Below, in pieces: positions 12,126-24,600 of a stretch of 64,000 bases of DNA. A program made the translations under genes and the position numbers. Position 1 is the stretch's first letter, and every line of letters begins with the position of its first letter. This stretch comes from Gentiana macrophylla (lineage: Eukaryota > Streptophyta > Magnoliopsida > Gentianales > Gentianaceae), in the NCBI GenBank assembly GCA_026214975.1, contig JAOBSW010000939.1:32120-96119 (forward strand), given 5' to 3'. The notes under the pieces are model-generated. The model was not told the origin of the DNA, did no database searches, and was given only the letters and a program-made list of their open reading frames with translations.

Positions 12126-12916
12126 CTCATTATCTAAAACGAATGACATTTTAATTTAGTTTAAAATCATGGTGTTCCTCACTAATTCAAACATTAAAGC
12201 TATTTTAAAACCAAATCTTTCTCCATCAAACATTAAATCCAACATTCTATCAAGATAAGAACATAAATTAAATCACATAAACACGCATAGATTTGGTTGA
12301 ACACCCTTTACCTCTTATCTTCAAGAATCTAGGTCTAGAAGCTCCAAGCATTCTAATCCACCAAAGAAGAGATCTTTACTACCTTCCTAGTAACCAAATC
12401 GAAGAGCTTGAGGTTAGGGATCTTTCTAAAAGCTTTAGGACTCAAGGAACCAAGATACAAGTCTAGATTCATCAAAACCGAACCTGATCCAAAACGGGTT
12501 TGAGAAGCCCTCACTTGATCGTCGATTTTCTTGGATAGGATCAAGCTCTCTTCCTCGCGATCGATTTGATATGTTACACATGAAAATCCGACGGTTGGAT
12601 CTCCGGAAAGTGGATTTCTTCCTCTCTTTTCTTTTTTTCTTTCCTTTCTTCTTTCTCTCCTCCAATTTTGCCGGACTCACTAAAAGAATTGGGGAAAGTG
12701 AAATGGTAGGGTTTGGGTTAAAAGGGTTATATATAGAGGTGGTACATTTCCCGTTTTACCCTTACTAAAAGATTCACCTTTAAAATTCCACAAATACCCT
12801 ATAAAATATATCTTGACTCCCAAAAATAATCTAAAGCCCAAATTATTAATATTGTCGGGACACGCTTAAAACACTTAAAAGACTTTATACCCTTATCGGA
12901 AAACCAGGTCATCACA
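10660..12916 (-). repeat. 3' LTR of element B (left copy)
   Basis: This 2257-bp copy matches 16811-19095 along its full length. It holds a (TA)n tract at 12075-12125. The differences from its partner are mostly at CTG/CAG sites and in TA-tract length. Confidence 0.9.
12075..12125. repeat. (TA)n microsatellite in left LTR of B
   Basis: About 50 bp of pure TA. The partner LTR has about 77 bp at the same site (18224-18300). Confidence 0.95.
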
Positions 12917-12930
12917 TCCTTCCCCCCTTA
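12917..12930 (-). promoter_or_regulatory. Polypurine tract of element B
   Basis: TCCTTCCCCCCTTA on the plus strand reads as a G-rich polypurine tract on the minus strand, abutting the LTR. The Tekay-type motif TTTCGTCCTCGAAAC follows at 12938. Confidence 0.85.
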
Positions 12931-15900
12931 AAGAAGTTTCGTCCTCGAAACTTGCTACGGTCCTCCTGCTGAAACCAACGATTACTAAGAACTAAAGCCC
13001 CAAATCTTAAGCTATCACCTTGAAAAACTTTCAACTGTCCAACTTAGAGTTTCACTCGGTTTGAAATCTTAAACGTTATCCCATCTTACCGGAACTCATC
13101 ACAAGTCTAGTGCCACACCCAAACTGGTCTCTGAAGACCCTAAGATCCGCATAAACTCTCCCATGGCCAAACATACACTAACCTCTATCTACCTCCGTAA
13201 GCAACTGACAAGGTTCAACTTAGCTTGCACCATCCTATATGTTAGGTGCTAAGGGTTCAATCCAACATGAAAGCCACATCTAACCTAAGTCTTTCAACTT
13301 AGAGGCACTAGGTAAAACATCAAAAGAGGTTACACTTCCTTAGGATCTACCACTATTTCCATCTTTAAACGTCTCACTTTCACTAGTCTCGTCTCTCGCC
13401 ACTTAGTTCATCCACAAGGTGTTATGGTCCAAACTCTGGGGTGTCTACTAAACTTAATTTAAGACTAAAACCTACTCCGGTTCTTAGGGTTATTTAGTAG
13501 CCAAAACACATCCCGCCTAACACACCTATCACTTCTAAAACTCAACTACACGGGAGACGGTAGTGCTTGTCAAAGGTTTAAAAGGCTTTAGTAACGAGTC
13601 CAAAGTCTCAAGGAGAAAGAAGCGATCTTGAACAAATAATTCCTCCGAGGAGAGGACATGAGCTCGGGAACGTATTTCAAGAAAACTTAGGTGTTATTGG
13701 CTTGATTGACAAAGGCTTCTTGGTGATCTCGAAAAACCCCAATTCGCAAGATTGCAGTAAGACGACCATCTCACAACACATGAAAAGACAAGGTTGATCA
13801 TCTAGGCAGTTAAGACAAAAGAGGAACCAACGAGTGGATATGAGTCTCGTCATGAAGAGGTTACCGAGTGAAGGAGAAAAGACGCTTGATAAACACTTGA
13901 AAATGTTAGATTTACTAAATCAATTCAACGTTGAAAAGCAGTTTAAAGTATACTCTTAGAAATTTCATTTAAAAAAACAAGGTGATTGTGAAAATTTTGC
14001 TTTACCGGCTAAAAGAAATAAACATCCACGCGCTTACTTAAAGAAAGAAGTGTATGGGATAAAGCATTCACCAAGTTAAAGAGTATTCAGAATTACAGAA
14101 GCAAAGGCACAAGACCTTGAGTAAGGGAAACCACTGAGTTAAACTTTAAAGGATTTGAAGTCAAGTTGACAAAATCGGAGAAGAGTGATTACAAGGATTG
14201 CATGAACACTCAGATTCCAAAATGGAGAGTTGCACACTAAGGAAGTGAAGCAACTTGACAAGTTCAAAGGGAGTATGGGATCTCTCCAAAAAAAGTTGCC
14301 AGAAAGACACAATCAAAGATGAACTCAGATTAAGGTGTTATGACGTTACCAAACGCCAAACAGGGAGATCCCAAAATTAGGTGGAGTTTTCCTTCCTGAG
14401 AAGATTAGGTGATTGGCTAATACACCTATAAGAGTTTATGCAGTGGCACCCGAAAAGATAAAATTTAAGGTTTGGTCCCAGCTGAAAGGTGAAGACTGGT
14501 CCAAAAGGTCGAAGGCAAGTATCAAATTTAGGAAGACATCAAGAAGAGGAGGTTCCTTAAAGGTAATACATTTGTAGAACAAGTGTCTTGAAAAGAATTA
14601 TTGTCGGCCCCAAGAAAAATGCCTACAATAGTTATTAGAGCTCAAAACCAAAACACAAGTGCCAAACATGCAAGGTAAACTTTCAAGACGAAAGAAAGGA
14701 AGGCTTGGATCTAAAACGATCGCATGAAACTCTAGTCATGGTTGACTAGATCGTCAGAAAGTTTTAATCACTCAAAATGTTGGAAGTGATTGATTGAGAA
14801 AACAAGGCTAACCTGGAAGGCACAACAAGTTGAGAGGATTAAAGGAAGAAGTATGACGGTCTTGTACAACAAGGATCCGAAGAGGTAAAACCAAACTTGG
14901 AAGAATTTGGTGGGTTTTGATATAAGAGGTTATCCCGGATACCCAACATGGTTTAGGAAAAGTTGGAGTAACCGAGTAACATACTCAAGTTCCGAAGAAG
15001 TTTTGGTTAGTTAGAAGAGACAGATTGTAAAAGCTTGAAGAAGACAACTCGATAAGAACTGAAATTTAGCTAGTGACCAGCTGGAGCTCAATTGGAAAAA
15101 CTCGGTAAACAATTATCTCTGTTTTGAAACAAAACCTTACTGAGTTCAAACCAAACAAAGGCGATGAACACTGAAAAAAGATGTTATAAAAAGTTTGAGG
15201 GCTGACCGGGTATTAAGATACATACTAGGAAAAAAAAAAAGAATGTTTCTAGGAAACAAAGAGTTAACCATTTCAGAATTTATTTTAAAAATGGTAGTTA
15301 AGGTTTATCAAAACTTAACAAAAAGTTGCCGGACTTGATTTAAAGAAAAACTTGTAAATCCAAAGTAACAGTAATAAAACTAGGAAAAGCTTGTTATCGT
15401 GATTAAAAACGGTCGCACAAGAGAACATCTTTAAAGAGGACACATGGTGTTAAAGTCTCAAGATAGATCAAGGCAAGCAGAAAGTGTCTTGGAGGTTTTA
15501 AAGTATCTTGACCAACGATCAACTGAGGTACAAGTTGTTTGGAAGAATGTTGGTCAGAGAAAAACGCGTGAGAACAAGGACAATGAAGGTGTCGAGTTGG
15601 AGGGCAACATCTTAAGTTTCTCACCACAGGAATGTAACAGAGCGCTAACACTTACCAACTTCCTACTAGAAGCCTTATCTTAGGGGAACACAAACCTAAG
15701 GGATTCCCTCTCTCAAAACAGACTTCTAAGCTCAAAGAACTCTATATCCAATCTTAGAATCAAAAGATGGGATTACCATATCAGATCAAAAAGATGAGGT
15801 GTTGAAATTAATCTTTACACCAAGTCTTAAATCGGAGACTTGTATGCTTCGAAAGAAACGGATATTGGAAAAAGGGAAAGATAGATGTTACAAATCTTGG

Positions 15901-16796
15901 AGTTTTTCCAAAAGTAAAAAAATCCATAAACATGAAGAAGTAAATCGAGATAACATTTCTCACTTAAAAGGACATTTCATTGAAAAACTCCTCACGTTAA
16001 AAGGGCACTTGCTTGGGTGGTGGATTGTGGTCAAGTTAAGAAGATTTGTACTTTGGGTCCAAACTGGAGAGTGTAAATCAGAATGTGGGTCACAACAAAA
16101 TAACGATCAAGTCATTTAAAACTATACTTCTTATTCAAAACGTGTTGAGGAAAGGTGGTTCAAAATAGACTTATTAAATAAATGTCAAACTCGAATTTTG
16201 GAAATCATTATAATAATCCTTCAAGAAGGTTAAGTAATTTTAAAAGAAGAGCTTGAAGGAAAGAAAACCTTCTTCTTGGGGTAAAACTCCCAATTTACAA
16301 GATAGATAAAATGGTTGAGCACCAAAACGAATGTGTAAATAAAGCTGCTTATCTTGGTTGTTTAGAGCAAAGTTGTAAAAGAATGAATGGACTATTTGCT
16401 AGAAACAAGGAGTGTCTAACAAGAGGCTTTGGAATAAGGAATTGTACTTTGTGAATGACAAGTTAAAAATGATTCACGTGCAAATCATTAAGAACAATCA
16501 TAAGCTAGAAACTTCAAGGATTTGTTGGGTCGAACCAAACGAAGAAGCGAGGAAATGAAGGGTCCATAAGAATCAAGAAAGGCCGAGAGGTTCCGTTAAC
16601 AAATTTAAGCGAAACTCAATTTAGAATGGTTACCATCTTAAGATTTAGACTTAACACTTCTTCAAAACTCCGCCTAAGGTGACTCACACTAGAAGGTCTA
16701 ACCTAAAAGACCAGAACTTGAGAAGTCTAAGTCAAGTTCCACAACTTAAAGATCACATCTTAAGACATCTAAACCTATGCGGCGGTGTTGCTTCAT
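12931..16796 (-). other. Interior of element B, no recognisable genes
   Basis: In these 3.9 kb the longest open stretches (about 80-106 codons, for example 15403-15651 minus and 15799-16119 plus) show no retroelement motif. The plus strand is purine-rich from about 13600 to 16700, as expected for a non-coding interior read on the minus strand. A large retrotransposon derivative that depends on another element's enzymes is the simplest reading. Confidence 0.55.
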
Positions 16797-16808
16797 GCTC
16801 GATACCAA
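16797..16808 (-). promoter_or_regulatory. Primer-binding site of element B
   Basis: GCTCGATACCAA on the plus strand reads TTGGTATCGAGC on the minus strand, two bases from the right LTR. The expected iMet complement is TGGTATCAGAGC, so the site differs exactly where CTG should be. Confidence 0.75.
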
Positions 16809-16810
16809 GC

Positions 16811-18219
16811 TGTGGACGTCCCGTTTTGCCTATGAGTCCTTAACGAACGAACGCCCGGCACGTATATAACTAAAATTAATCAATTATACACGTAAGCCTC
16901 GACATCAAAACACCAGAGAACAAAGCGAAAGCGAGGGGTAGACTCGGGATAAACTAAAATCTATTACAAACGATCGAAAGCGACACAAGTCGCAACTATA
17001 ACAAAGATCCCAAAAGTTCCAAAACATAGAGATCAAAGATCTATCTATAACAAAAGAAGAGAGAGAAGTATCTATACCATTAACAAGAAATTAAAGAAAG
17101 ATAACATCAACGGTTGTATCTTGGAAATCACCCTCTAGCGATCTAAGAGCACAACCTAAGCCAAAACCACCTTCTCGGTGGGGACAATAAAAGGGTAAGT
17201 ACAAACGCATTTAGTAAAGGGTAGAAGCACCATATCCATACATCAATCATCAACAAGCGATACAACACAAGATAATCATCAAATGTAAGATCAAGTATGT
17301 TTCACTCGCTCACAACACTCCACTAGTCCAACTAGTTGACTCAACAAAATAAGACATTTGTTACATGTTGATCAAAGGGTACTATGCGGAATGAGATCAT
17401 GCATCCGAACACATTCAGCACCATCTTGCGGCACAAACAAAACTTGGCTTATAAGGTCATTACGTATGGGATGTGTGGGTCATTACCCAGACTAAGCATC
17501 TGGGAATAGTGGGGTAATGAGCCATCCTGCGGGGTTGAAACGTACCTCACCAAAGATCAACACGTTTTAGCTTTTAGACAGACAACACGTATGTTCTTTA
17601 AGCGCTTAAGCATTCACCATTCGATTACACATAAAAAGGATTCTTAAGGACATCTAACCTTAGACCGACTCTAATATCATAACTTAGCACATTGCACAGA
17701 AATGTTGAGTACTAAGTCAACACCCACAAGACTGAGAGATAAGGTTTCCAATGCTCCCGAGTTTCTCCCCTTGAGAGGTCTCCACAAGGTCTTTGAGCCA
17801 AGGCCACCAGAAACCATAACCTCAACTTGTCACGTAACAAGGACGATATTGAACTCAAGTCAACATCACATAAAGTTAATGATGTTTCTTCTAATGCCCC
17901 GTGAAACACGGTGTATAGCCAAAGTCACTAGAACACACTCATTACACTTTACAACATTCCACATAAAAGGCTTTACTTGATCGGTAAAAAGCAATATAAC
18001 ATAAAATATGTTATAAAGTAACAGTGTCAACATAATCCAAAGAAGAGTAACATGCTCTCTCTTTAGAAAACATGGAAAGTAAGTATATTATTATAATGAT
18101 TCATTAAGTAAGTTTATCAAATGAAAATGAAAAGGGAAAGCATCAGCAGAGTAGTCTTCACTACTGCAAAAAGAATTAAAAGGTCGATGACCAAAGCAAG
18201 TAGATGTTTGAAACATAAG

Positions 18220-18300
<81 letters not shown>

Positions 18301-19095
18301 CTCATTATCTAAAACGAATGACATTTTAATTTAGTTTAAAATCATGGTGTTCCTCACTAATTCAAACATTAAAGCTATTTTAAAACCAAATCTTTCTCCA
18401 TCAAACATTAAATCCAACATTCTATCAAAGTATAAGAACATAAATTAAATCACATAAACACGCATAGATTTGGTTGAACACCCATTTACCTCTTATCTTC
18501 AAGAATCTAGGTCTAGAAGCTCCAAGCATTCTAATCCACCAAAGAAGAGATCTTTACTACCTTCCTAGTAACCAAATCGAAGAGCTTGAGGTTAGGGATC
18601 TTTCTAAAAGCTTTAGGACTCAAGGGAACCAAGAAACAAGTCTAGATTCATCAAAAACCGAACCTGATCCAAAACGGGTTTGAGAAGCCCTCACTTGATC
18701 GTCGATTTTCTTGGATAGGATCAAGCTCTCTTCCTCGCGATCGATTTGATATGTTACACATGAAAATCCGACGGTTGGATCTCCGGAAAGTGGATTTCTT
18801 CCTCTCTTTTCTTTTTTCTTTCCTTTCTTCTTTCTCTCCTCCAATTTTGCCGGCAGCTCACTAAAAGAATTGGGGAAAGTGAAATGGTAGGGTTTGGGTT
18901 AAAGGGTTATATATAGAGGTGGTACATTTTCCGCTTTACCCTTACTAAAAGATTCACCATTAAAATTCCACAAATACCCTATAAAATATATCTTGACTCC
19001 CAAAAATAATCTAAAGCCCAAATTATTAATATTGTCGGGACACGCTAAAACACTAAAAGACTTTTATATACCTTATCGGAAAACCAGTCATCACA
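16811..19095 (-). repeat. 5' LTR of element B (right copy)
   Basis: A 2285-bp partner of 10660-12916, ending CCAGTCATCACA. The right flank resumes the 3' LTR of element A. Confidence 0.9.
18224..18300. repeat. (TA)n microsatellite in right LTR of B
   Basis: About 77 bp of pure TA. It produces spurious Tyr-Ile repeat reading frames that are not genes. Confidence 0.95.
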
Positions 19096-19265
19096 ATTGC
19101 TATATGTCGTATGTATGTCTTTGCAGTATATATGCTTGTGCATTTGAAGAAGTAAACAAAATAAAAAAAAAAGTAGAGGAACAAGTGCAGGGCAAGTGAA
19201 AAAATAATAAATATAAAAATAATAAAAATGAATCAAGCATCGGTCAGGTAAAATAAAAAAGAAAC

Positions 19266-19348
<83 letters not shown>

Positions 19349-20570
19349 TTCTCTTTCAGGGAAAAAAAAAGGGGTTGTTGTTATGTTGATTTAATAGATA
19401 TTGTGTACGGTAAAAGTGTATTATATAATTTGGTGCTTTTACGTGTATTACACGATACGATATGGTTTGTATGTTCTTATAGAACATTAAATGTTAATTG
19501 ACAATGTCTAATATCGATTTCTGGTAGCCTTGGTATCAAATCGCACCACAACTGAGACCCTCTGCGGGGAGAAGGTGGGAGCACCGGAAGGCGTTGTTTA
19601 GGCCTTGTGGGACCTTGACTCAGTAGTCATTGATCCTTTTACAATGTGCTAGATTGTATAATTAGTTGTCTAGGACTAGAAGTCCCTAAGAAGCCTTTTA
19701 TGTGAATGAACCAGGTGGTTAGAACTTAACTCGTAAATACATATGTGGTTGTCTAAAAGCTAAAACGTCAATATCATTGGTAAGGCACATTTCTAAATCG
19801 AAGCATGGGAATCTTGCAACCCTTTTGAGTTATGTGTCAAGGGACAACGTGTAACTTCCCACATGGAGACCTAAGTCCATGCCCCTTGAGAGGTGCTTAA
19901 TATGTCTCGGTGCATTCTCACCATGCACAGTGTCCTTTGATATTGGTGTAACAAATTTATGTGCGTGAGGTTATACTATGTGATCTAGTAGAGGGTGAGT
20001 GTGATCTCATTACAACCTATGTGGTAGTGTTTGTAGCTATTATCCTGTTGTATGTTATACATATGTACATATATCATTTAACCGTTTCTTCTACCCTTTA
20101 CTAAGTACGTAAGTACTTACCCCTCTTCTCTATTTTGTTCCCACCCCGAGAAGGTGGTTGACAGGATGATGATGATTTTGGTTATGACGTTGGAGTTGAT
20201 AGAGTTGACGCTTGAGCTTTAAAGTTACGATGACTTGGACATTTATCTTATGCAATTTTAGTCATTCAGTTTTGAGACATAGACTTAGTACCGTTTCCGT
20301 TTCATTTGGGATGTAATGAGTCAAACAACATTTATTTCGTTGTTTTGTCGTTTCAGTTTTCTTAGACGTAGATTTTGGGACTTGCTGATCCTTTTGATTG
20401 TCGTTTGACATTCTTTCCGAGTAAGCTTTTAGATTTAATTTATTCCGCTTTTACTCTGATTGATTGTGAGAGGCTTATGTATATATTAATTTTGATTTAT
20501 TAAAAGTTAATATATGCATGCCGGGCGTTCGTGACGGATAAGTACTCGGTATCCGGAACGGGGCGTCACA
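19096..20570 (+). repeat. 3' LTR of element A, part 2
   Basis: This continues part 1 after element B and matches 3961-5441. It ends GGGGCGTCACA, and the TSD TCTTT follows at 20571-20575. Confidence 0.92.
19268..19345. repeat. (TA)n microsatellite in 3' LTR of A
   Basis: About 78 bp of uninterrupted TA at the position of the interrupted 64-bp tract in the 5' LTR. Confidence 0.95.
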
Positions 20571-20790
20571 TCTTTCTTTTAATTTTGCCGGATCTCCAAG
20601 AAAATGTATTGAAATAGTATGTATTAGAGTGGATACAGCATCCTGTAGAGGTTCTTGTTGGTCATCAAGAATCAGATTTTGTTCTTCATCATATTTTAAT
20701 GAATTAAGTATTTGGTCATGTTGGTCAGATGTTAAATAAAAGTCCCACCATCCTTTTAATTGTCCCTGAAAAGCCTGCAATTAATAGTTC
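20571..20790 (-). pseudogene. Caulimovirid capsid protein, N-terminal part
   Basis: The open frame includes FQGQLKGWWDFYL and, after an acidic stretch, DAVSTLIHTISIHFLGDP. This matches the caulimovirid capsid pattern LKGWWDNYL...NTLIY.I..HFIG. The frame is cut by the insertion of element A just after a Pro-Ala-Lys-Leu-Lys segment and continues at 3223 leftwards. 20791-21428 further upstream is AT-rich, holds only short broken stretches, and probably represents the degenerate junction between capsid and the preceding domain. Confidence 0.82.
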
Positions 20791-21428
20791 CTTGGGTAGT
20801 CCTATCTTGACTCCGTCTTTGCGCTCGTATGCATTTGTAGCCATAGTCATTTGCTGTAGGAATGATAGAATTTGATATTCGTTCATAGTGTCTAAGTTCC
20901 AATTGTAAACAGAGGATGCATTAAAACGGTTTTGAGTTTGAGTTTCTACTGGTATTATGTCCAGAGGATTGTTCGGAACTTGTTGTAAACTCCAACCTAT
21001 TTTGTTTAGTTGATTTTTATCTAGTGATATATCAGTATCTGTGTGTGAGTCATAATCATATTCTTTCCCAATCGTATTAGTATGAAGTGTTGTTGTGGGG
21101 TCATTGCGGGGGTATCCGTGCTATCTCGTTTTCGGAAGATGAGCTGGCTGTCATTTTTTGTAGTTTGTTTTGTAAATCTTTGAATAAATCCGATTTTTTC
21201 TTTTGTATATCTTTGATGGATGAAGAAGATACTTGGTATGGTTTGAAGACTGGGGTTGTTGGGCTTTTTATATTGGAATCATTAGTTTGAGGATTCTCTA
21301 TTCAACTAATCTTCTTTTGTTTTTCCATTTTCTCTAATTGTTTTACGATTGTATGGAGATTAGTATTCGTATAATTATTTTGGGAAATAATATTTTTTAT
21401 ATTTCTCTTGTCGTCTTCTCCAGGTAGT

Positions 21429-21728
21429 TTAATCGGATAAGCTTCTACAAAATGATCTTGGTGTTGTATTTATATTCCCTGGAAGGGTGGGTGAGTATAT
21501 TGGAATCATTAGTTTTAGAGTAGTTTCCCATTCCGGATTCTTATTTCTAATAGTTTTAGGACTAATTATGGTTGTGAAAGGATAATCGATATGATTTTCG
21601 AGAGAGTAAATTTCAAACCAGTCAAAGAAATATATATGAATTTTATTTTGATTTACAAAGTCATAGTATTTATTTTGAATTTCTTGTCGTTTTAACATAA
21701 ATTTGTCAAAGAACCAAGTCCTTTTCAT
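21429..21728 (-). pseudogene. Caulimovirid polyprotein domain between movement protein and capsid
   Basis: A 99-codon open stretch contains KRTWFFDKFMLKRQE, YYDFVNQNKIHIYFFDWFE and HIDYPFTTI, in an order I associate with the segment linking the movement protein to the capsid in petuvirus/florendovirus polyproteins. The function of this segment is not well known. The region 21757-22083 upstream, with stop codons in all minus frames, connects it to the movement protein. A copy of nucleotides 21684-21756 is repeated at 23087-23158. Confidence 0.6.
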
Positions 21729-22083
21729 TATATTTCTTTCAGAGTAAAAGTCATTTTGAAGAACTTTTTTGTTAATTGTAAACTCTTTTTCAATGATATT
21801 TAGTTCATTAAGGTTATCATTAATGGCTGAAAATGAGGGTGGTTGGTTCAGGAGTGTTTGTTGGTTTCAAGTGTTTGTGCCATTACTTCCTACGTTTTCA
21901 GATGATAGAAAGATCTTGGAATCTGGAAACATAATCTACATTCCTTAGTCTTGTAACAGGGATATCGGAGATCGAATTCCTTGGGTTCGAGGTACCTATA
22001 ATCGATGGTATTTGAGATACTCGCCTATATCAATTGTAGCGTAAGTATCTTGAGATGCTGAGCTAGAATCGATTGTATCGCAC

Positions 22084-22790
22084 TCATTTCTTCTTCTTCG
22101 TCAAAAGAAGTTTTACCTTGCCATCAGTGAATTGAGTAACATGTCTTAGTTCAGAATCTGATTCTGGAAACCTATTTTGTGTTGGGACTATATTTTCTAA
22201 GACCCATTCATCTGGAAGAGTAATATCTTTCCATTTGATGGTTCTAGAAGTACAATTATTAGACCTTGAAAGATCTGTTTGTAGGAGAAGTGTTTCTCCT
22301 TTTGGACTATAACATCTTACTTTTGTAGAAAAGGCTGAAATCATGGCCTTATAGTGTAATCTAAAAATATTAGTAATAGGAATTGATCCTTCTAACATTT
22401 TGTAATTGTGCGTTTTTATTTGAAGCACCAGAGATTTGAGGATGTTTGGATCATTTAGAGAAATAGAAATATTAGGCCAACAATCAAAAGTAATTGGACC
22501 CGTACAAAGACTGGATTCAATAGAACTTAAAAGTGAATCTTCAAAGTCTAAGTGTCTTGTGTCTCTAAGAAGAGCTAAAATGGAAGTGTTTAACCCTTCT
22601 CTGTTTAGAGGTTTTATTCCTACTTGGATTAAACCGATGTGTATATATTGGTATAATTTTTGTCGATGTTTTTGTAAGGAGTTTTTGAAAGAAGTTTGTA
22701 TAGTTTCAAAAGGTTTTGATAATTGAATATCTCTTTTCTCTGTTTTAATGGTAAAATCGATTTAAACTCGATGAATCTTGATGATTCATA
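22084..22790 (-). pseudogene. Caulimovirid movement protein (30K superfamily)
   Basis: On the minus strand, 22428-22084 encodes LHYKAMISAFSTKVRCYSPK and TIKWKDITLPDEWVLE. The frame to its right (22436-22726 region, minus strand) encodes IQVGIKPLNREGLN, LLRDTRH and CTGPITFDCWPN. These are the conserved core of the caulimovirid 30K-type movement protein, which moves virus through plasmodesmata. The two halves join at a frameshift near 22430. The N-terminus near 22740-22790 has a stop and a frameshift, so no start codon can be assigned. As the first gene on this strand it anchors the 5' side of the viral copy. Confidence 0.82.
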
Positions 22791-23086
22791 TATTTGGCTT
22801 TTGTTTACCTTTGGAATTTTCCAATTGTCGGAGATTTATTAAAATCCTCAATTATTATTTCATTTGTATGTATAATCCTTTTTGAACTTTCCGGAATGTA
22901 ACTTGATCCGCACTCTAGAAGATGTAGTTCTACTTAAATATAGAATCCATAGTCCCTTTGTTAATAATTCATACGTGCCTACAATCCCAAAATAAGATTA
23001 AAATGCCAATAGGCTTGCTCTCTTATTGCTTGGGCAAAAACACTCAGCAAATATGAATGTCTCTCAAAGGGGGTTTGGACAATTTA
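22791..23086. other. Unassigned stretch right of the movement protein
   Basis: About 300 AT-rich bases with no open frame and no primer-binding-site match. It may be degraded viral intergenic sequence. I see nothing definite. Confidence 0.4.
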
Positions 23087-24189
<1,103 letters not shown>

Positions 24190-24600
24190 TAAACTAGATC
24201 GTCCAACATAAAGACTTCCAATTTAGGGTCATACTTGCGCTCTAGGTAATGCTTCAGCCTGTGGCCGTTTACTATGAAAGTCTTCCTAGATTCTTCATTT
24301 TTAACTTCACACGCACCTTAATTGGAGACTTTTGTGACTACTTGTGGTCCAAACCATCTAGACTTCAGCTTCCTAGGAAAAAGGCGAAGACGCAAATTAT
24401 ATACTAGCACCTTATCTCCAACATGAAATGTGTTGAGAATCTTTTATCGTGTGGCGGTAACTCGTTCTTTCCTTGTACATCTTTGCATTCAGATATGCTT
24501 GAAATCTAAATTCCTCCAATTTATTCAATTCTAATAATCTTTTCTCACCAACTATACTTTCATCCATGTTTAGGAACCTCGTAGCCCATATGGTTCGGGT
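24190..24600 (-). pseudogene. Athila integrase C-terminal domain
   Basis: On the minus strand, in two or three frames, one reads MDESIVGEKRLLELNKLEEF, then AYLNAKMYKERT, then [32 protein letters not shown] and VNGHRLKHYLERKYDP. This is the usual end of the Athila pol (GEKRLLQLNELEEFR ... LYNSRLRLFPGKLKSRW). The segment between KDW at 32885 and this block (about 40 residues with ALWAYRTAYKTPIG in relatives) is absent, so the interrupting insertion came with a deletion. Confidence 0.8.

Larger units (their letters stand above)
10660..19095 (-). mobile_element. Element B: non-coding Ty3 derivative nested in the 3' LTR of A
   Basis: It begins TGTGACGCCCC and ends CATCACA on the plus strand. Two LTRs of about 2.26 and 2.29 kb enclose 3.9 kb without a recognisable gene. 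The tract TCCTTCCCCCCTTA after the left LTR, followed by GTTTCGTCCTCGAAAC, is a reverse-complement polypurine tract with the Tekay motif. A primer-binding site lies next to the right LTR, so B is on the minus strand. Its LTR end (GGGGCGTCACA read on the minus strand) is shared with A, so the two are related subfamilies in opposite orientation. The TSD is probably ATTGC (19096-19100), altered to ATTCT on the left, next to a CTG. Confidence 0.85.
3224..20570 (+). mobile_element. Element A: degenerate Tekay-like Ty3 (chromovirus) LTR retrotransposon
   Basis: The element begins TGTAACACCCC and ends GGGGCGTCACA, with a perfect 5-bp TSD. It has about 2.2-kb LTRs, a tRNA-iMet primer-binding site, a 4.5-kb interior and a G-rich polypurine tract preceded by the TTTCGAGGACGAAAC motif typical of Tekay/Del chromoviruses. 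The only recognisable coding remnant is the 3' end of pol (integrase pieces and chromodomain, 9089-9900). Without the nested element B its length would be about 8.9 kb. It looks like a large non-autonomous derivative mobilised by relatives. It sits in the caulimovirid capsid gene, so it is younger than the viral integration. Confidence 0.88.

Noticed and set aside
15403..16119. Open frames of 79-106 codons on both strands inside element B
   Set aside because: They have no recognisable motif, overlap each other on opposite strands and lie in a non-coding retrotransposon interior. Chance is sufficient.
18091..18324. Open frames encoding long Tyr-Ile repeats
   Set aside because: They arise from the (TA)n microsatellite in an LTR and have no coding support.
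22436..22726. 96-codon plus-strand frame with MRMFGSFREIEILG
   Set aside because: It is the antisense of the caulimovirid movement protein, whose conserved motifs are on the minus strand.
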